DNA of 20,457 nucleotides from a virus. The translations under genes were made by a program, and so were the position numbers. Below are positions 1-6,976 of the stretch, piece after piece (position 1 is the stretch's first letter; every line of letters begins with the position of its first letter). Under the pieces are notes generated by a model, which was not told where the DNA came from, did no database searches, and saw only the letters and a list, made by a program, of their open reading frames with translations. Where the stretch lies: the IMG/VR virus record IMGVR_UViG_3300036846_000379, positions 1 to 20,457 of that record. One strand, given 5' to 3'.

Positions 1-148
1 ATCCAGTTCCAGGCATCTCGGAACGGGGCGGTGATCACATTGAACAGCACGGACAGGGCCCGACCGATGTCGCCCACCAGGTGACCGAAGAAGCCGACTA
101 CCGACCCGACCGCACTGGCTGCGGCGGAGACCACGTCATGCCACACCT
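1..148. repeat. Terminal direct repeat, left copy
   Basis: Bases 1-148 match 20310-20457 except at position 49 (A here, C at 20358). The two ends therefore overlap and the sequence closes into a circle of about 20,309 bp. The tape measure frame continues across the join without a shift, which supports real circularity (or terminal redundancy) rather than a chance repeat. The mismatch changes one tape measure residue: Val in this copy, Gly in the other. Confidence 0.95.
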
Positions 149-1286
149 TGGCGATAGCCCCGCTGATGGTCGACCAGTATTTGATGATGAAGAAGACGGC
201 CGTGACGATCGGTCCCAGCAGGATGGCCACCAGCAGAGGCCAGTTAGCCCTGATCCAGTTGAACACGTCAACGAAAATCTCCCGCACCGCTTTGACCTTG
301 ATCGCCAGCAGCACCACGATGGCAATCAGAGCGATAATGGCTATAGCGATGATGGTCACCGGGTTGGCGTCCAGCACGATGTCGAGTAACGCTTGAGCGT
401 CGTGCCAGACGTTCACTGCGCCGGTAACCAGCTTGATCACGGCCACCAGGGCCACCAGGCCACCTATCAGCGGTACCAGCCAGTCGCTGTTCGACGCCAT
501 GAAACCGATGAGGTCCACCATGACGGCCTTGATCTTGTTCACCCAGGGCAGCAGGGCGGTACCGATCTTGACCTTGACTTCCTCGAAGGCCACGGACATT
601 TTCGCTCCAGCCGTGGCGGTACTGGCCGCCGTGCCTTTGACCTGTGATTCCACTTCGCCCAGCACGATTTTCTGGGCGCCCAGAATGTCGTTGTGCTTGA
701 CCATGGTGGCGATCTGCTGCTTCTCCGCCGCTGAGAAGTTGACACCGGCCTTAGCCAGTGCCGTGGTGCCTTTCACCGGGTCCTGTAGCGCTTTGCCCAG
801 CTGAATGGCGTTGGTGTGCAGGTCTCCGTACCCGGCTGCGGCCAGATCGGCCGCTGCGGCCGTAGCCCGATTGAAGATACCGGCCTGGCGTCCGCTGGCA
901 TCGGACACACTGTGGAACGTGGTCAGGATGGCCTGGGCGCCTTTGATGACGTCAGGGTTGACCCCGATCTGACGGCCCAGAGCCTCTGCGTAGTCCTCCG
1001 CCTGCTTCGCCGCCTCGCCCGTACTGTCGCCTGCATCCTTGAAAGTCTGCGCCAGCCGCTTATTGGCGATAGCGGCCTGGTCCGCCGCGTCTATCGAAGC
1101 CTTACCGAAGGCCACCACCTTTGTCACTGCGTAACCAGTGGCCAGTGCCTTGCCGAATCCGGCCAGTGCGCTGCCTGACTTTTTTGTCTTCGCTGCGGTC
1201 TGTTCCGCCGCCGCGTCTACCTTTTTGAAACCGGTGACGGCCTTGGACGCATCGGTGACGATATCGACCATCAACTGGGCGGCCAC
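1..1286 (-). CDS. Tape measure protein, N-terminal part (continues at the other end of the window)
   Basis: The GTG start at 1286 follows a good ribosome site (AGAAGAAGGG). The frame is open to base 1 and continues in frame from 20309 down to the stop at 19850, giving 581 residues in all. Tape measure proteins set siphophage tail length and line the tail tube. The N-terminus (VAAQLMVDIVTDASKAV) is followed by Ala/Lys-rich helical sequence typical of the family. A hydrophobic block (PLIGGLVALVAVIKLV, then TIIAIAIIALIAIVVLLAI) and a second one (WPLLVAILLGPIVTAVFFI) are the membrane-like segments common in these proteins. At roughly 1.5 angstrom per residue, 581 residues would predict a short tail near 87 nm (inference). 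It is preceded by the two chaperone frames and overlaps the tail hub gene by ATGA at the far end. Confidence 0.93.
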   Translation of the reverse strand, partial: MAAQLMVDIVTDASKAVTGFKKVDAAAEQTAAKTKKSGSALAGFGKALATGYAVTKVVAFGKASIDAADQAAIANKRLAQTFKDAGDSTGEAAKQAEDYAEALGRQIGVNPDVIKGAQAILTTFHSVSDASGRQAGIFNRATAAAADLAAAGYGDLHTNAIQLGKALQDPVKGTTALAKAGVNFSAAEKQQIATMVKHNDILGAQKIVLGEVESQVKGTAASTATAGAKMSVAFEEVKVKIGTALLPWVNKIKAVMVDLIGFMASNSDWLVPLIGGLVALVAVIKLVTGAVNVWHDAQALLDIVLDANPVTIIAIAIIALIAIVVLLAIKVKAVREIFVDVFNWIRANWPLLVAILLGPIVTAVFFIIKYWSTISGAIAKVWHDVVSAAASAVGSVVGFFGHLVGDIGRALSVLFNVITAPFRDAWNW

Positions 1287-1287
1287 G

Positions 1288-1398
1288 TCAACCCTTCTTC
1301 TGGCTCAGGTCGGCGAGAACCTCCAGGGCGGTACCGAGGGCGGCGGGGTCGTTCAGCCACACGGACGGGGCCACGCCGGTCAGTACCGCCACGGTCAC
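1288..1398 (-). CDS. Tail assembly chaperone, downstream frame (gpT-like)
   Basis: This 36-residue frame starts at a GTG that overlaps the TGA of the upstream chaperone frame (GTGA) and ends one base before the tape measure start. The peptide (WLNDPAALGTALEVLADL) resembles the short second product of actinophage tail chaperone pairs, which often start or align around a 'W..DP..L.T..E.L' stretch. In many siphophages this frame is reached by a programmed -1 shift from the first frame. The frame here is indeed -1 and is open back into the upstream gene for about 23 codons, but I see no classic X-XXY-YYZ heptamer, so reinitiation at the overlapping GTG is equally likely. Position between first chaperone and tape measure is canonical. 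Confidence 0.7.
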   Translation of the reverse strand: MTVAVLTGVAPSVWLNDPAALGTALEVLADLSQKKG

Positions 1399-1706
1399 AG
1401 CGAGTCTTCCCAGTCCGCCTGCCGGGTAGGGTCCATCGGGTTGGTCTCCTCCTCCGCCTCCAGGTCGTCAATGTCGTCAAACAGTTCTGTGAACTTGACC
1501 CAGTTCCGGGCCAGGGCGTGCTCGGGGTAGGTACGGCCCAGGGCGTAGAAAGCTACGCGGGTCTGAAGCAGCACGGCCGCGCCGCCCACCTCGCGGTGCT
1601 CGCGTGCCGCGGCCTCCTCCGCCCTCAGGTGGTCGCCTACCGTGGTGCGGACCTCCAGGCGCTCTTCGTCCACGGTGATGGCCAGCCGCCTGCGGAATGT
1701 GGACAC
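1395..1706 (-). CDS. Tail assembly chaperone, first frame (gpG-like)
   Basis: A 103-residue protein with a GTG start at 1706, immediately after the TGA (1709-1707) of the preceding gene. The sequence is basic at the N-terminus (STFRRRLAI) and strongly acidic at the C-terminus (FDDIDDLEAEEETN). That pattern, and the location just before the tape measure gene, fit the first tail assembly chaperone, which keeps the tape measure soluble while the tail tube polymerises on it. Assignment rests on context and composition rather than a sequence motif. Confidence 0.75.
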   Translation of the reverse strand: MSTFRRRLAITVDEERLEVRTTVGDHLRAEEAAAREHREVGGAAVLLQTRVAFYALGRTYPEHALARNWVKFTELFDDIDDLEAEEETNPMDPTRQADWEDSL

Positions 1707-2063
1707 TCAGACTCCTCTCACCTGGTTGCAGATTTTCTGCATGGCGTGCAGGTAGGTCTGTTGCCACAGGTCTTCGGTATCGTTGGCGGCGTTCATCAGG
1801 AACCGGTTGGGCTTGATGTGACGGCTGGCCCAGCCCCAGTGGATGGGGTTGGCGTAGACCAGCTGGCTGCGGGTACGAGCGCGGGCCACCAGTCGTCCGG
1901 CCCGCAGTGACCCCATCAGGGTCCCGGTGCGCCTAGGTCCGATGACCTGGGCCCGGTCGACCACGATCTGGGCCACTTCCTGGTTGGCCATCTTCATGTC
2001 GGTCAGATCAGCGCCCGCCTTCTTCATGGTGGACCGAAACCGGTCCAGCCCCTTGATCTGCAT
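1707..2063 (-). CDS. HK97 gp10-like head-tail joining / tail completion protein
   Basis: 118 residues starting MQIKGLDRFRSTMKKAGADL. The start at 2063 is chosen because the preceding gene stops at 2071. Features match the HK97 gp10 family: the N-terminal 'I.GLD.F...M..A', a central 'VVDRAQVIGPRRTGTLMGSLRAGR' (the family's typical 'A...aP.rTG.L..Si' region), and an aromatic 'YANPIHWGWASRHIKPNRFLMNA' near the end (family: 'YA...eyGt......p.pFl..A'). These proteins help join tail to head. The order here is unusual: it lies after the major tail protein instead of before it. Confidence 0.75.
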   Translation of the reverse strand: MQIKGLDRFRSTMKKAGADLTDMKMANQEVAQIVVDRAQVIGPRRTGTLMGSLRAGRLVARARTRSQLVYANPIHWGWASRHIKPNRFLMNAANDTEDLWQQTYLHAMQKICNQVRGV

Positions 2064-2070
2064 GATGGTT

Positions 2071-2538
2071 TCAGGCACTGGCGCTGACCGGCTCCCGGGC
2101 TGCCTGCTGCAGCGGGCCGTAAGTGCGGACCGGTTCGTCCTGGATGTTCCAGGCGAAATCCGACGTGACACGAGTGTTCACGTCTCCGCCGTAGGTTTCG
2201 GCGGGCACTTCCAGCATTACGTTCCCGGTGATGGTCAACGGCGATTCATCCGGGACGAAGTTGAACGCCACTACCGTCAGGTCGTTATCCCACAGGTAGG
2301 CCACGATCCCCGCCGGGTCGTCGAAGTCCTGCACGAAAGTACCGGTCAGCTGGCGTCCGTCCAGCTGACGTCCAGCAGGCTTGGTGTCTCCGCACAAGGT
2401 GGTGACCGGGTTGCCGTCGTCCGAATAGGCGCTGGTAATCTTCACGTTGGTCACCTGGCAGGACATGTCCACATCTCCGGTGCCGACTGGCCCCAGGGTG
2501 AGCGTGCCGTTCTTTACTCTTGATTCGGTAATGGTCAT
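2071..2538 (-). CDS. Major tail protein
   Basis: 155 residues starting MTITESRVKNGTLTLGP. The start at 2538 has GGAGG seven bases upstream and overlaps the TGA of the previous gene (ATGA). It is a beta-rich sequence with 'NVKITSAYSDDGNPVTTLCGD' and a C-terminal 'DVNTRVTSDFAWNIQDEP', matching small actinophage major tail proteins whose first strands form 'L.lG.......cQv.n..i'. The protein would polymerise into the tail tube around the tape measure. No immunoglobulin-like C-terminal domain is present, so it is a minimal tube subunit. Longer upstream extensions of the frame only shadow the preceding gene. Confidence 0.75.
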   Translation of the reverse strand: MTITESRVKNGTLTLGPVGTGDVDMSCQVTNVKITSAYSDDGNPVTTLCGDTKPAGRQLDGRQLTGTFVQDFDDPAGIVAYLWDNDLTVVAFNFVPDESPLTITGNVMLEVPAETYGGDVNTRVTSDFAWNIQDEPVRTYGPLQQAAREPVSASA

Positions 2539-2888
2539 AGCGCCTCCGTGAAGGTTGATTGATAGCTGGGGAAACTGGTCAGGCCCGCTGCGCCCGGACG
2601 CTGGAATGCCTGGGCCTGGGACCGTTCGATGGGGAAGCAGGCTTCGACCACTTCGACCAGGGCTTCCAGCTGGGCCCAGGCGGTACGGTCCCAGCTGGTG
2701 GGCGCGGGAGCGATGCAGTCCAGCGCCCACGTCACTGAAACCCCGCAGGCCAGGTCGTTCCGGCGCTGGGTGGGCAGGTTCACCAGCACCGCAGGCAGGT
2801 TCAGGGCGCTCACATCAGTGGTGGCCCTGACCCCCTTGTCGGTCAGCAGCTGCACGATCTGATCGGCACGCTCCAGACTGGTAGTCAT
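2535..2888 (-). CDS. Tail terminator-type protein
   Basis: 117 residues, start MTTSLERADQIVQLLTDKG at 2888, three bases after the preceding stop. The composition and length fit the minor tail / tail terminator slot: an N-terminal helix 'RADQIVQLLTDKGVRATTD', followed by 'LNLPAVLVNLPTQRRNDLACG' and 'DRTAWAQLEALVEVVEACFP'. Tail terminators cap the tail tube and dock it to the head. The function is inferred from the position between connector and major tail protein; no signature residue is diagnostic. Confidence 0.55.
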   Translation of the reverse strand: MTTSLERADQIVQLLTDKGVRATTDVSALNLPAVLVNLPTQRRNDLACGVSVTWALDCIAPAPTSWDRTAWAQLEALVEVVEACFPIERSQAQAFQRPGAAGLTSFPSYQSTFTEAL

Positions 2889-2891
2889 GAC

Positions 2892-3242
2892 TTAAGCCAC
2901 GACCATGGCGGTATAGGGAGACAGCAGCCGCTTGATGTCCGTGTCTTGCGGCAGTATCTGGGCCGTACCCAGGTCGCTGACGCCCACCACTCCGTCAGGG
3001 CTGTTGCGTCTGGCCAGCAGCCGATTGACCCACAGCAGAGACGCTTCCATCACGTCATCGGGTGGTGGCGGCGGATCGGGGGGCGGTTCGATCAGAGGGT
3101 TTACCGTGATGAACAACCGCGGGCAGCGGCCGGCTACCGCAGCCATCACCGCAGTCACAGCCTGATCAATGGCGGCATCATCAGTGGTGTCCGTGATGCG
3201 GGCCCAGGCTTTGTACTGGTCGGTAGTCAGCCAGTCTGCCAT
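2892..3242 (-). CDS. Head-tail connector (gp6-like adaptor)
   Basis: 116 residues starting MADWLTTDQYKAWARITDTTDD. The N-terminus ('W.t..d.k.w.ri.d..dD..id.av..v.a.v....') and the segment 'DDVMEASLLWVNRLLARRNSPDGVVG' are typical of the head-tail adaptor family (HK97 gp6 / SPP1 gp15 type), helical proteins that form a ring under the portal. A proline-rich linker (EPPPDPPPPPDD) separates the two helical parts and is longer than usual. It lies five bases after the capsid gene, the canonical position. Confidence 0.75.
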   Translation of the reverse strand: MADWLTTDQYKAWARITDTTDDAAIDQAVTAVMAAVAGRCPRLFITVNPLIEPPPDPPPPPDDVMEASLLWVNRLLARRNSPDGVVGVSDLGTAQILPQDTDIKRLLSPYTAMVVA

Positions 3243-3247
3243 GGCGG

Positions 3248-4504
3248 TTACTTGCTGCTGGTGCTCTTGCTGGCGTGGCTGGCAGCCAGAGGTATCGGGG
3301 TGTAGGTGATCTTGACGAAAGAGCCCGGGTCGGTCACCAGCGTGGCGAACATGCCCGCTACTCCGATGTTGTAACCCAGCACGCCAACATCGATCACGGA
3401 CAGGCGCACGGGCGCCCCGGCGTTCTCGTAGAATTCCACCGCGGTGGAGTCGCCCACGATGAAGGTGTCCGGGCTAATGAACGGGTCCACCACTGTGGAC
3501 ATGCCCCCGATGCTGGAGACGTTGCCGCGCAGGTCGGCCCCACCCAGGGCGTTCTGCGGGGCCAGGAAGGGGAACATGGGGCGCCCGTCGTCCGACGTCA
3601 GCCCGACCAGAGCCTGATAGGCGTTCAGCCCTAGCCAGATGGTGTCAGGGAACATGTTGTCAACGCTGTTGGTAGCGCCGGTCACCGAAGCCGCGGCCAA
3701 CGTGGTCAACAGCCCGGCAGCCGAACCGTCCCAGGCTGCGGTCTGGGTCACGGCTGCGGCCATGGCGGTGGCCGCGGCATTGTTGCTGTTACGGGCGTAG
3801 ACCGCAGTGAAGTCACTGAAGATCAGGTCAATGGCCGCAGGGCTGGACCGTTCCACCAGCTGCCAGGAGACGTCCACCGCGCCAGCCCAGGTGGCTAGGT
3901 CGGCCTTCAACAGATCCAGTTTGAACTGCCGGGAGGCCACGTCGGTCTTCTGGGTGGCCTGGGCCTGGACGTCCACATGCTGGCTGATGTGGGGTCGCTG
4001 CACTTCCATACCCACCGCGGGCAGCGGCGGATGAGCGAAGCTGTTCACCGAAGGTCTGGAGGTCAGCCACTGCCCGATCACCGGTCCGGTCACCTGAGGC
4101 GGTACCAGCCCGGGCGCCTCCGTGGTGGTCACGTCGGCCAGCACCCGGGTCAGCCTGGACCGGGCCTGGTTGTCGCCCTGCTGCATCCTCATATAGTCCA
4201 TGGCATAGGCGCCCGGACTGGCGTAGGTGCTCTGAATGGCGTTCCCGCCGCCTCCGGCGGAGACCGGATCAGCCGCCCTGGTGATCTTGGCCAGCGTGGC
4301 CGCGGCCCGCTGGTCCAGTTCCTCCCGGGAGGCCAAGATTGTCAGCCGCTCCGCGTAGGACTCCGCCTGGGTCCGCAGCTCGTCCCAGGTGGTCTGCTCC
4401 ACGTCGGTCAGCCCGTCGCGGTTCTCCGATGCGGCCAGTTCCTCAATGCCGCGCATACGGCCCTGAGTCTCGTCAAAACGGTCCCGGATTACGTCTATCA
4501 GCAT
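3248..4504 (-). CDS. Major capsid protein, HK97 fold, with N-terminal scaffold domain
   Basis: 418 residues, ATG at 4504 with GGAAG seven bases upstream. The first ~85 residues are a charged helical domain (RDRFDETQGRMRGIEELAA, then RTQAESYAERLTILASREEL) like the HK97 delta domain that acts as built-in scaffold and is normally removed by the prohead protease encoded upstream. The rest has HK97 family features: 'GLVPPQVTGPVIGQWLTSRP' near residue 130-150, a spine-helix region, 'NMFPDTIWLGLNAYQALVGL', 'GGADLRGNVSSIGGMSTVVDP', and the C-terminal 'FIVGDSTAVEFYENAGAPVRLSV'. The nearly 300-base leader upstream, containing a large inverted repeat, is unusual in this tightly packed genome and may control expression of this highly made protein. 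Confidence 0.93.
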   Translation of the reverse strand: MLIDVIRDRFDETQGRMRGIEELAASENRDGLTDVEQTTWDELRTQAESYAERLTILASREELDQRAAATLAKITRAADPVSAGGGGNAIQSTYASPGAYAMDYMRMQQGDNQARSRLTRVLADVTTTEAPGLVPPQVTGPVIGQWLTSRPSVNSFAHPPLPAVGMEVQRPHISQHVDVQAQATQKTDVASRQFKLDLLKADLATWAGAVDVSWQLVERSSPAAIDLIFSDFTAVYARNSNNAAATAMAAAVTQTAAWDGSAAGLLTTLAAASVTGATNSVDNMFPDTIWLGLNAYQALVGLTSDDGRPMFPFLAPQNALGGADLRGNVSSIGGMSTVVDPFISPDTFIVGDSTAVEFYENAGAPVRLSVIDVGVLGYNIGVAGMFATLVTDPGSFVKITYTPIPLAASHASKSTSSK

Positions 4505-4567
4505 GGTGCGCTTCCTTCTGTGCGAGGTTTGGTCTTCACTCGCTCAGTGGTGCGCCCTGGACCTCCG

Positions 4568-4696
4568 CTACGTGGGTACCGGCGTAGCTGGTCCGTCGCC
4601 CGGCTGGGCTGTCACCGGCACAGTAACACCATCGGTCTGGGTTGGGCCAGCTTCTTCAGCAGGTGGATACTGCGGGCGCTCGATATGGCCTATCAA
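4568..4696 (-). CDS. Possible 42-residue Pro/Thr-rich peptide before the capsid gene
   Basis: This frame opens just after the big inverted repeat and stops with TAG at 4568. The only possible start is TTG at 4696, which overlaps the TGA of a 33-residue frame that reads through the repeat (4794-4693). The peptide contains HIERPQYPPAEEAGPTQTDG and VPVTAQPGDGPATPVPT, which looks like genuine linker-type coding sequence rather than a random frame. It has no strong ribosome site. It could be a small real gene, the tail of a gene disrupted by the repeat, or chance. Confidence 0.25.
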   Translation of the reverse strand: MIGHIERPQYPPAEEAGPTQTDGVTVPVTAQPGDGPATPVPT

Positions 4697-4794
4697 CCCG
4701 ACCGTCCGTCTTTAAGGTCGACACTAAATCGTTTAGTGTCGACCTTAAAGACGGACGGTCGGCACGGCGGAGGTTCCGGCCAGCGCCCTGACAT
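4693..4794 (-). CDS. Possible 33-residue ORF running through the inverted repeat
   Basis: An ATG four bases after the zinc-finger gene's stop opens a 33-codon frame (begins MSGRWPEPPPCRPSVFKVDT) that reads through both arms of the 31-bp inverted repeat and ends in TGA overlapping the next TTG. There is no clear ribosome site. It is kept as a low-confidence entry because position and overlap fit the compact style of this genome, but the palindrome explains most of the sequence. Confidence 0.15.
   Translation of the reverse strand: MSGRWPEPPPCRPSVFKVDTKRFSVDLKDGRSG
4698..4762. repeat. Perfect 31-bp inverted repeat with 3-base loop
   Basis: The arms 4698-4728 and 4732-4762 are exact reverse complements separated by TCG. 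The centre reads GTCGACACTAAA-TCG-TTTAGTGTCGAC. It sits in the only sizeable gap of the structural operon, between the zinc-finger gene and the capsid gene. As RNA it would form a very stable hairpin. There is no U-run after it on the minus strand, so it is not a classic intrinsic terminator. The possible roles are an attenuator or RNase III site setting protease-to-capsid ratio, a protein binding site, or a small inserted palindrome. Confidence 0.95.
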
Positions 4795-4798
4795 AAAG

Positions 4799-4972
4799 TC
4801 AGCGAAGCCAGATCTGCGGCTTGGCCTCGTCCGGGTTCTCCGTGTGGGTGGCGCTGTGGGCGACCAATTCCTCCAGTAGCGCGGCTGTGGTGTCGTCCGC
4901 GATCCACTCTCGCCCGCACTGGCGGCAGACCAGCTTGCCGGGCTGAGTGTCGATGGACAGCGGCTGGTTCAT
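4799..4972 (-). CDS. Small C2H2 zinc-finger-like protein
   Basis: 57 residues, ATG at 4972 overlapping the protease stop (ATGA). The cysteines and histidines form C16-x2-C19-x19-H39-x3-H43, within KLVCRQCGREW and ELVAHSATH, so a single zinc site is likely. Small proteins of this type occur in many actinophage structural operons, often near protease or capsid genes, with no established role. Longer upstream versions of the frame overlap the protease gene and are not supported. Confidence 0.7.
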   Translation of the reverse strand: MNQPLSIDTQPGKLVCRQCGREWIADDTTAALLEELVAHSATHTENPDEAKPQIWLR

Positions 4973-5550
4973 CGCTGGATGCGCCCGAAACGGTCCACCA
5001 GGGCCAGTCTGCTCTGAGCCAGGTCGGCCAGGCTGGGGCCTTCTGACCGCTGTCCGGTCACGCCCGCTAGCTCGTAGGCCGGGAACGTGCACAAGCTCAC
5101 TTCGAACAGCCTGACTTCTGTGCGCTCCACCAGATCGCGCCCTTCGGCCCGGTCCTGGGCTCTGGTGATCTTGTTGCCCATAGGCTCGAAACCGATTGAC
5201 AGACCACTGACCACACGGTCACGGATGAGCACGGAGGCATCACGTCCGGCGGGGACGTCCGACAGCTGCCATTCGCCTCGCAGCCCTTCTGGGGTCTCCG
5301 CCAGATACTTGGCGTAGCCGATGCCCCAGCTGCGGTAATCGTGGCTCTGCATCAGCGGCACCGGCTTCGAAGCCCAGCGCTCTTGCAGCGTCTTGGCGAA
5401 GGCGCCCATGCGGAATACCTCGTCATACGGCTTCTTGGTGTCACCGGTGATGGTGGCGGGCTGGTTGTACGGGATGGCCAGGCCGCTGAAGGTCATTCCG
5501 TCGCCCACAGTGTCGAAGCCTTCCAGGGCCGCGAATCTGACTTCTCTCAT
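4969..5550 (-). CDS. Prohead protease (HK97 family)
   Basis: 193 residues starting MREVRFAALEGFDTVGDGMTFSGLA. The features match the HK97-type serine protease that cleaves the capsid scaffold domain: 'F.G.A..Yn.pa......' followed by 'YDEVFRMGAFAKTLQERW', 'VPLMQSHDYRSWGIGYAKYL' (containing the catalytic-type His in 'l..HD'), and 'DRVVSGLSIGFEPMGNK' (containing the catalytic-type Ser in 'glSiGf'). Its ATG overlaps the portal stop (ATGA), the standard portal-protease-capsid order. It probably removes the N-terminal helical domain of the capsid protein. Confidence 0.92.
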   Translation of the reverse strand: MREVRFAALEGFDTVGDGMTFSGLAIPYNQPATITGDTKKPYDEVFRMGAFAKTLQERWASKPVPLMQSHDYRSWGIGYAKYLAETPEGLRGEWQLSDVPAGRDASVLIRDRVVSGLSIGFEPMGNKITRAQDRAEGRDLVERTEVRLFEVSLCTFPAYELAGVTGQRSEGPSLADLAQSRLALVDRFGRIQR

Positions 5551-6908
5551 GCTGGCTTGACCTCCGAGACTGGTTCTGGCGGTGTAGGCGCTGGCGCCGG
5601 TAGCAGGGCCAGCTGTGGCGCTTCGCTGGGTGCCAGTTCGATACCGCCTGTGTCCGCCGGTCCGATGCCAGGCCCACCATCTGCCGGGTAGCCCATCAGT
5701 TCCCTGGCTTCGCCTTCGGTCAGCAGATGGGCCTGGAACCCCTGTACGGCCATGGTGAAACGGGCGGGAGCCTCTGGGCGCAGCAGGTTGCGAGTGTCGA
5801 ACACCGCGGTATTGCCACGGGGCAGCAGTTGCAGGCTCAGCTGCTGTTCCAGCGGCACCAACAGCCGCATGATGGTAGTGCGGATGAAACGGCCGAACTC
5901 GTTCTCAGCATTGGTGTACGTGTGGCGCTGAGTCTCAATACCCAGCATAAATGGCGGGATGCCGAGTGCCATGGCCACTGTCTGGGCGTTCCACTGCCGA
6001 GCCTGGACCAGTTGGGCGTTCTCCGCATCGGACACCAGGGGAGTGAACGTGGTGGACGTGGGCAGCACTATCGGAGTCCGACGTCGGCTGCCGACCGTGC
6101 GCAGCCAGGCGGCTTTCAGTTCGTCCGCCTGGTCCTGGCTTAGGTCAGGACGGCTATCGGTGATAACACCAGTGGGAATAGCCGACTCGTCGAAGTACCG
6201 GCCTGCGAACTCCTCCGCCGCCGACGCAGATGACAGCGCCGCGGACATGGTGGGTATGAGACCGTGCCCCACCAGCTGCCCGCTGCGCCGGTCCAGGGCC
6301 ACGTGCATCAGGTCGGAGCCGTCCAGCATGGTCTCGGTCTCGGCATAGGTGTAGACCAGGCGCCCGGTAACGGGGTGAACGGCTACGGAGACCTGGCACA
6401 CGTCCACCGGCAGGATGCTGGCCGGCCAACCGGTAGAGTCAGGCTCACCCAGCAAACAGACATGGTTGCCGTAGAGACTGATGTCTTCCACGTAGGCATC
6501 GCAGTAGGACGCCAGCGTGCCGTTATTGGCCGGGGCTGGGTTCAGGACCACAGGCGCCGCCGGGATCACCTCGTCGTCACCGCGGAACTGGCGCAGCGGC
6601 ATCTGCATCACCACACCGGACACCAGGCGGAGACCGGCCGTGAGAGGGACGATGCCGCGCGCCCGCCACTCCGAGACGAAGCCAGGAAACATGCCGGGCG
6701 ACCAGCCTGACGACGAGGAGTTCAGCTGGTCCTGTTCGAACATGCGCCTAGCCATCTCCGCCGCGCCCGCCAGGTCACCATGGACGCCTATGTCCGGTAA
6801 GCCGCCCCCGAGACCCAGAATGCCACTGGACCCCCACTGCCCCGATGCCTGACCCAGCGCACCACCCACCTGGCGCACCAAGGTTACTACGCGGTCATAT
6901 AAGGCCAT
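5547..6908 (-). CDS. Portal protein (HK97 family)
   Basis: 453 residues beginning MALYDRVVTLVRQVGGALGQ. It forms the dodecameric ring at the packaging vertex. Family features are visible: 'GLRLVSGVVMQMPLRQFRGD' (typical 'i..ia..ia.lPl.ly'), 'YVEDISLYGNHVCLLGEPDS' (typical 'l..GNay......'), 'DLMHVALDRRSGQLVGHGLI' (typical 'vlHir.......G.Spi'), and 'MALGIPPFMLGI' (typical 'iA..fgVPp.llG'). The C-terminus is Pro/Ala-rich. There is no good ribosome site before ATG 6908, and the 68-base gap upstream is the boundary between the early and late halves, so a late promoter or leaderless start is possible but not evident. Confidence 0.93.
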   Translation of the reverse strand: MALYDRVVTLVRQVGGALGQASGQWGSSGILGLGGGLPDIGVHGDLAGAAEMARRMFEQDQLNSSSSGWSPGMFPGFVSEWRARGIVPLTAGLRLVSGVVMQMPLRQFRGDDEVIPAAPVVLNPAPANNGTLASYCDAYVEDISLYGNHVCLLGEPDSTGWPASILPVDVCQVSVAVHPVTGRLVYTYAETETMLDGSDLMHVALDRRSGQLVGHGLIPTMSAALSSASAAEEFAGRYFDESAIPTGVITDSRPDLSQDQADELKAAWLRTVGSRRRTPIVLPTSTTFTPLVSDAENAQLVQARQWNAQTVAMALGIPPFMLGIETQRHTYTNAENEFGRFIRTTIMRLLVPLEQQLSLQLLPRGNTAVFDTRNLLRPEAPARFTMAVQGFQAHLLTEGEARELMGYPADGGPGIGPADTGGIELAPSEAPQLALLPAPAPTPPEPVSEVKPA

Positions 6909-6976
6909 CGGACGCGAAGGCTAGTCGCAGCTTCCCTGGTCATGGGGGTTTTCGTACCTACCCGCGGACTGGGTCG

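Larger units (their letters stand above)
4505..4798. other. Leader region between zinc-finger gene and capsid gene
   Basis: This 294-base gap holds the inverted repeat (4698-4762), two doubtful short frames, and the capsid ribosome site. TTGATA occurs directly after the repeat in the minus direction (4696-4691), with CAGTAT 18 bases further, a weak promoter-like pair. Nothing else is recognisable. Confidence 0.6.

Noticed and set aside
1400-1470. Programmed -1 frameshift signal in the tail chaperone genes
   Set aside because: No X-XXY-YYZ heptamer; repeated GAG codons and TGGGAAG do not allow clean re-pairing. Left as an open question and not annotated.
3275-3634. Long plus-strand frames opposite capsid, terminase, amidase and tail genes
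   Set aside because: They overlap well-identified minus-strand genes, are rich in Arg/Gly/His/Pro or Ser, and lack ribosome sites. They are complementary-strand shadows of high-GC coding sequence.
4698-4762. Telomere resolution site or insertion sequence end
   Set aside because: No protelomerase or transposase gene is present, there is an integrase with attP, and no target-site duplication is visible around the palindrome.
6909-6976. Late promoter upstream of the portal gene
   Set aside because: I looked for -35/-10 pairs on the minus strand and found only weak matches, none with proper spacing.
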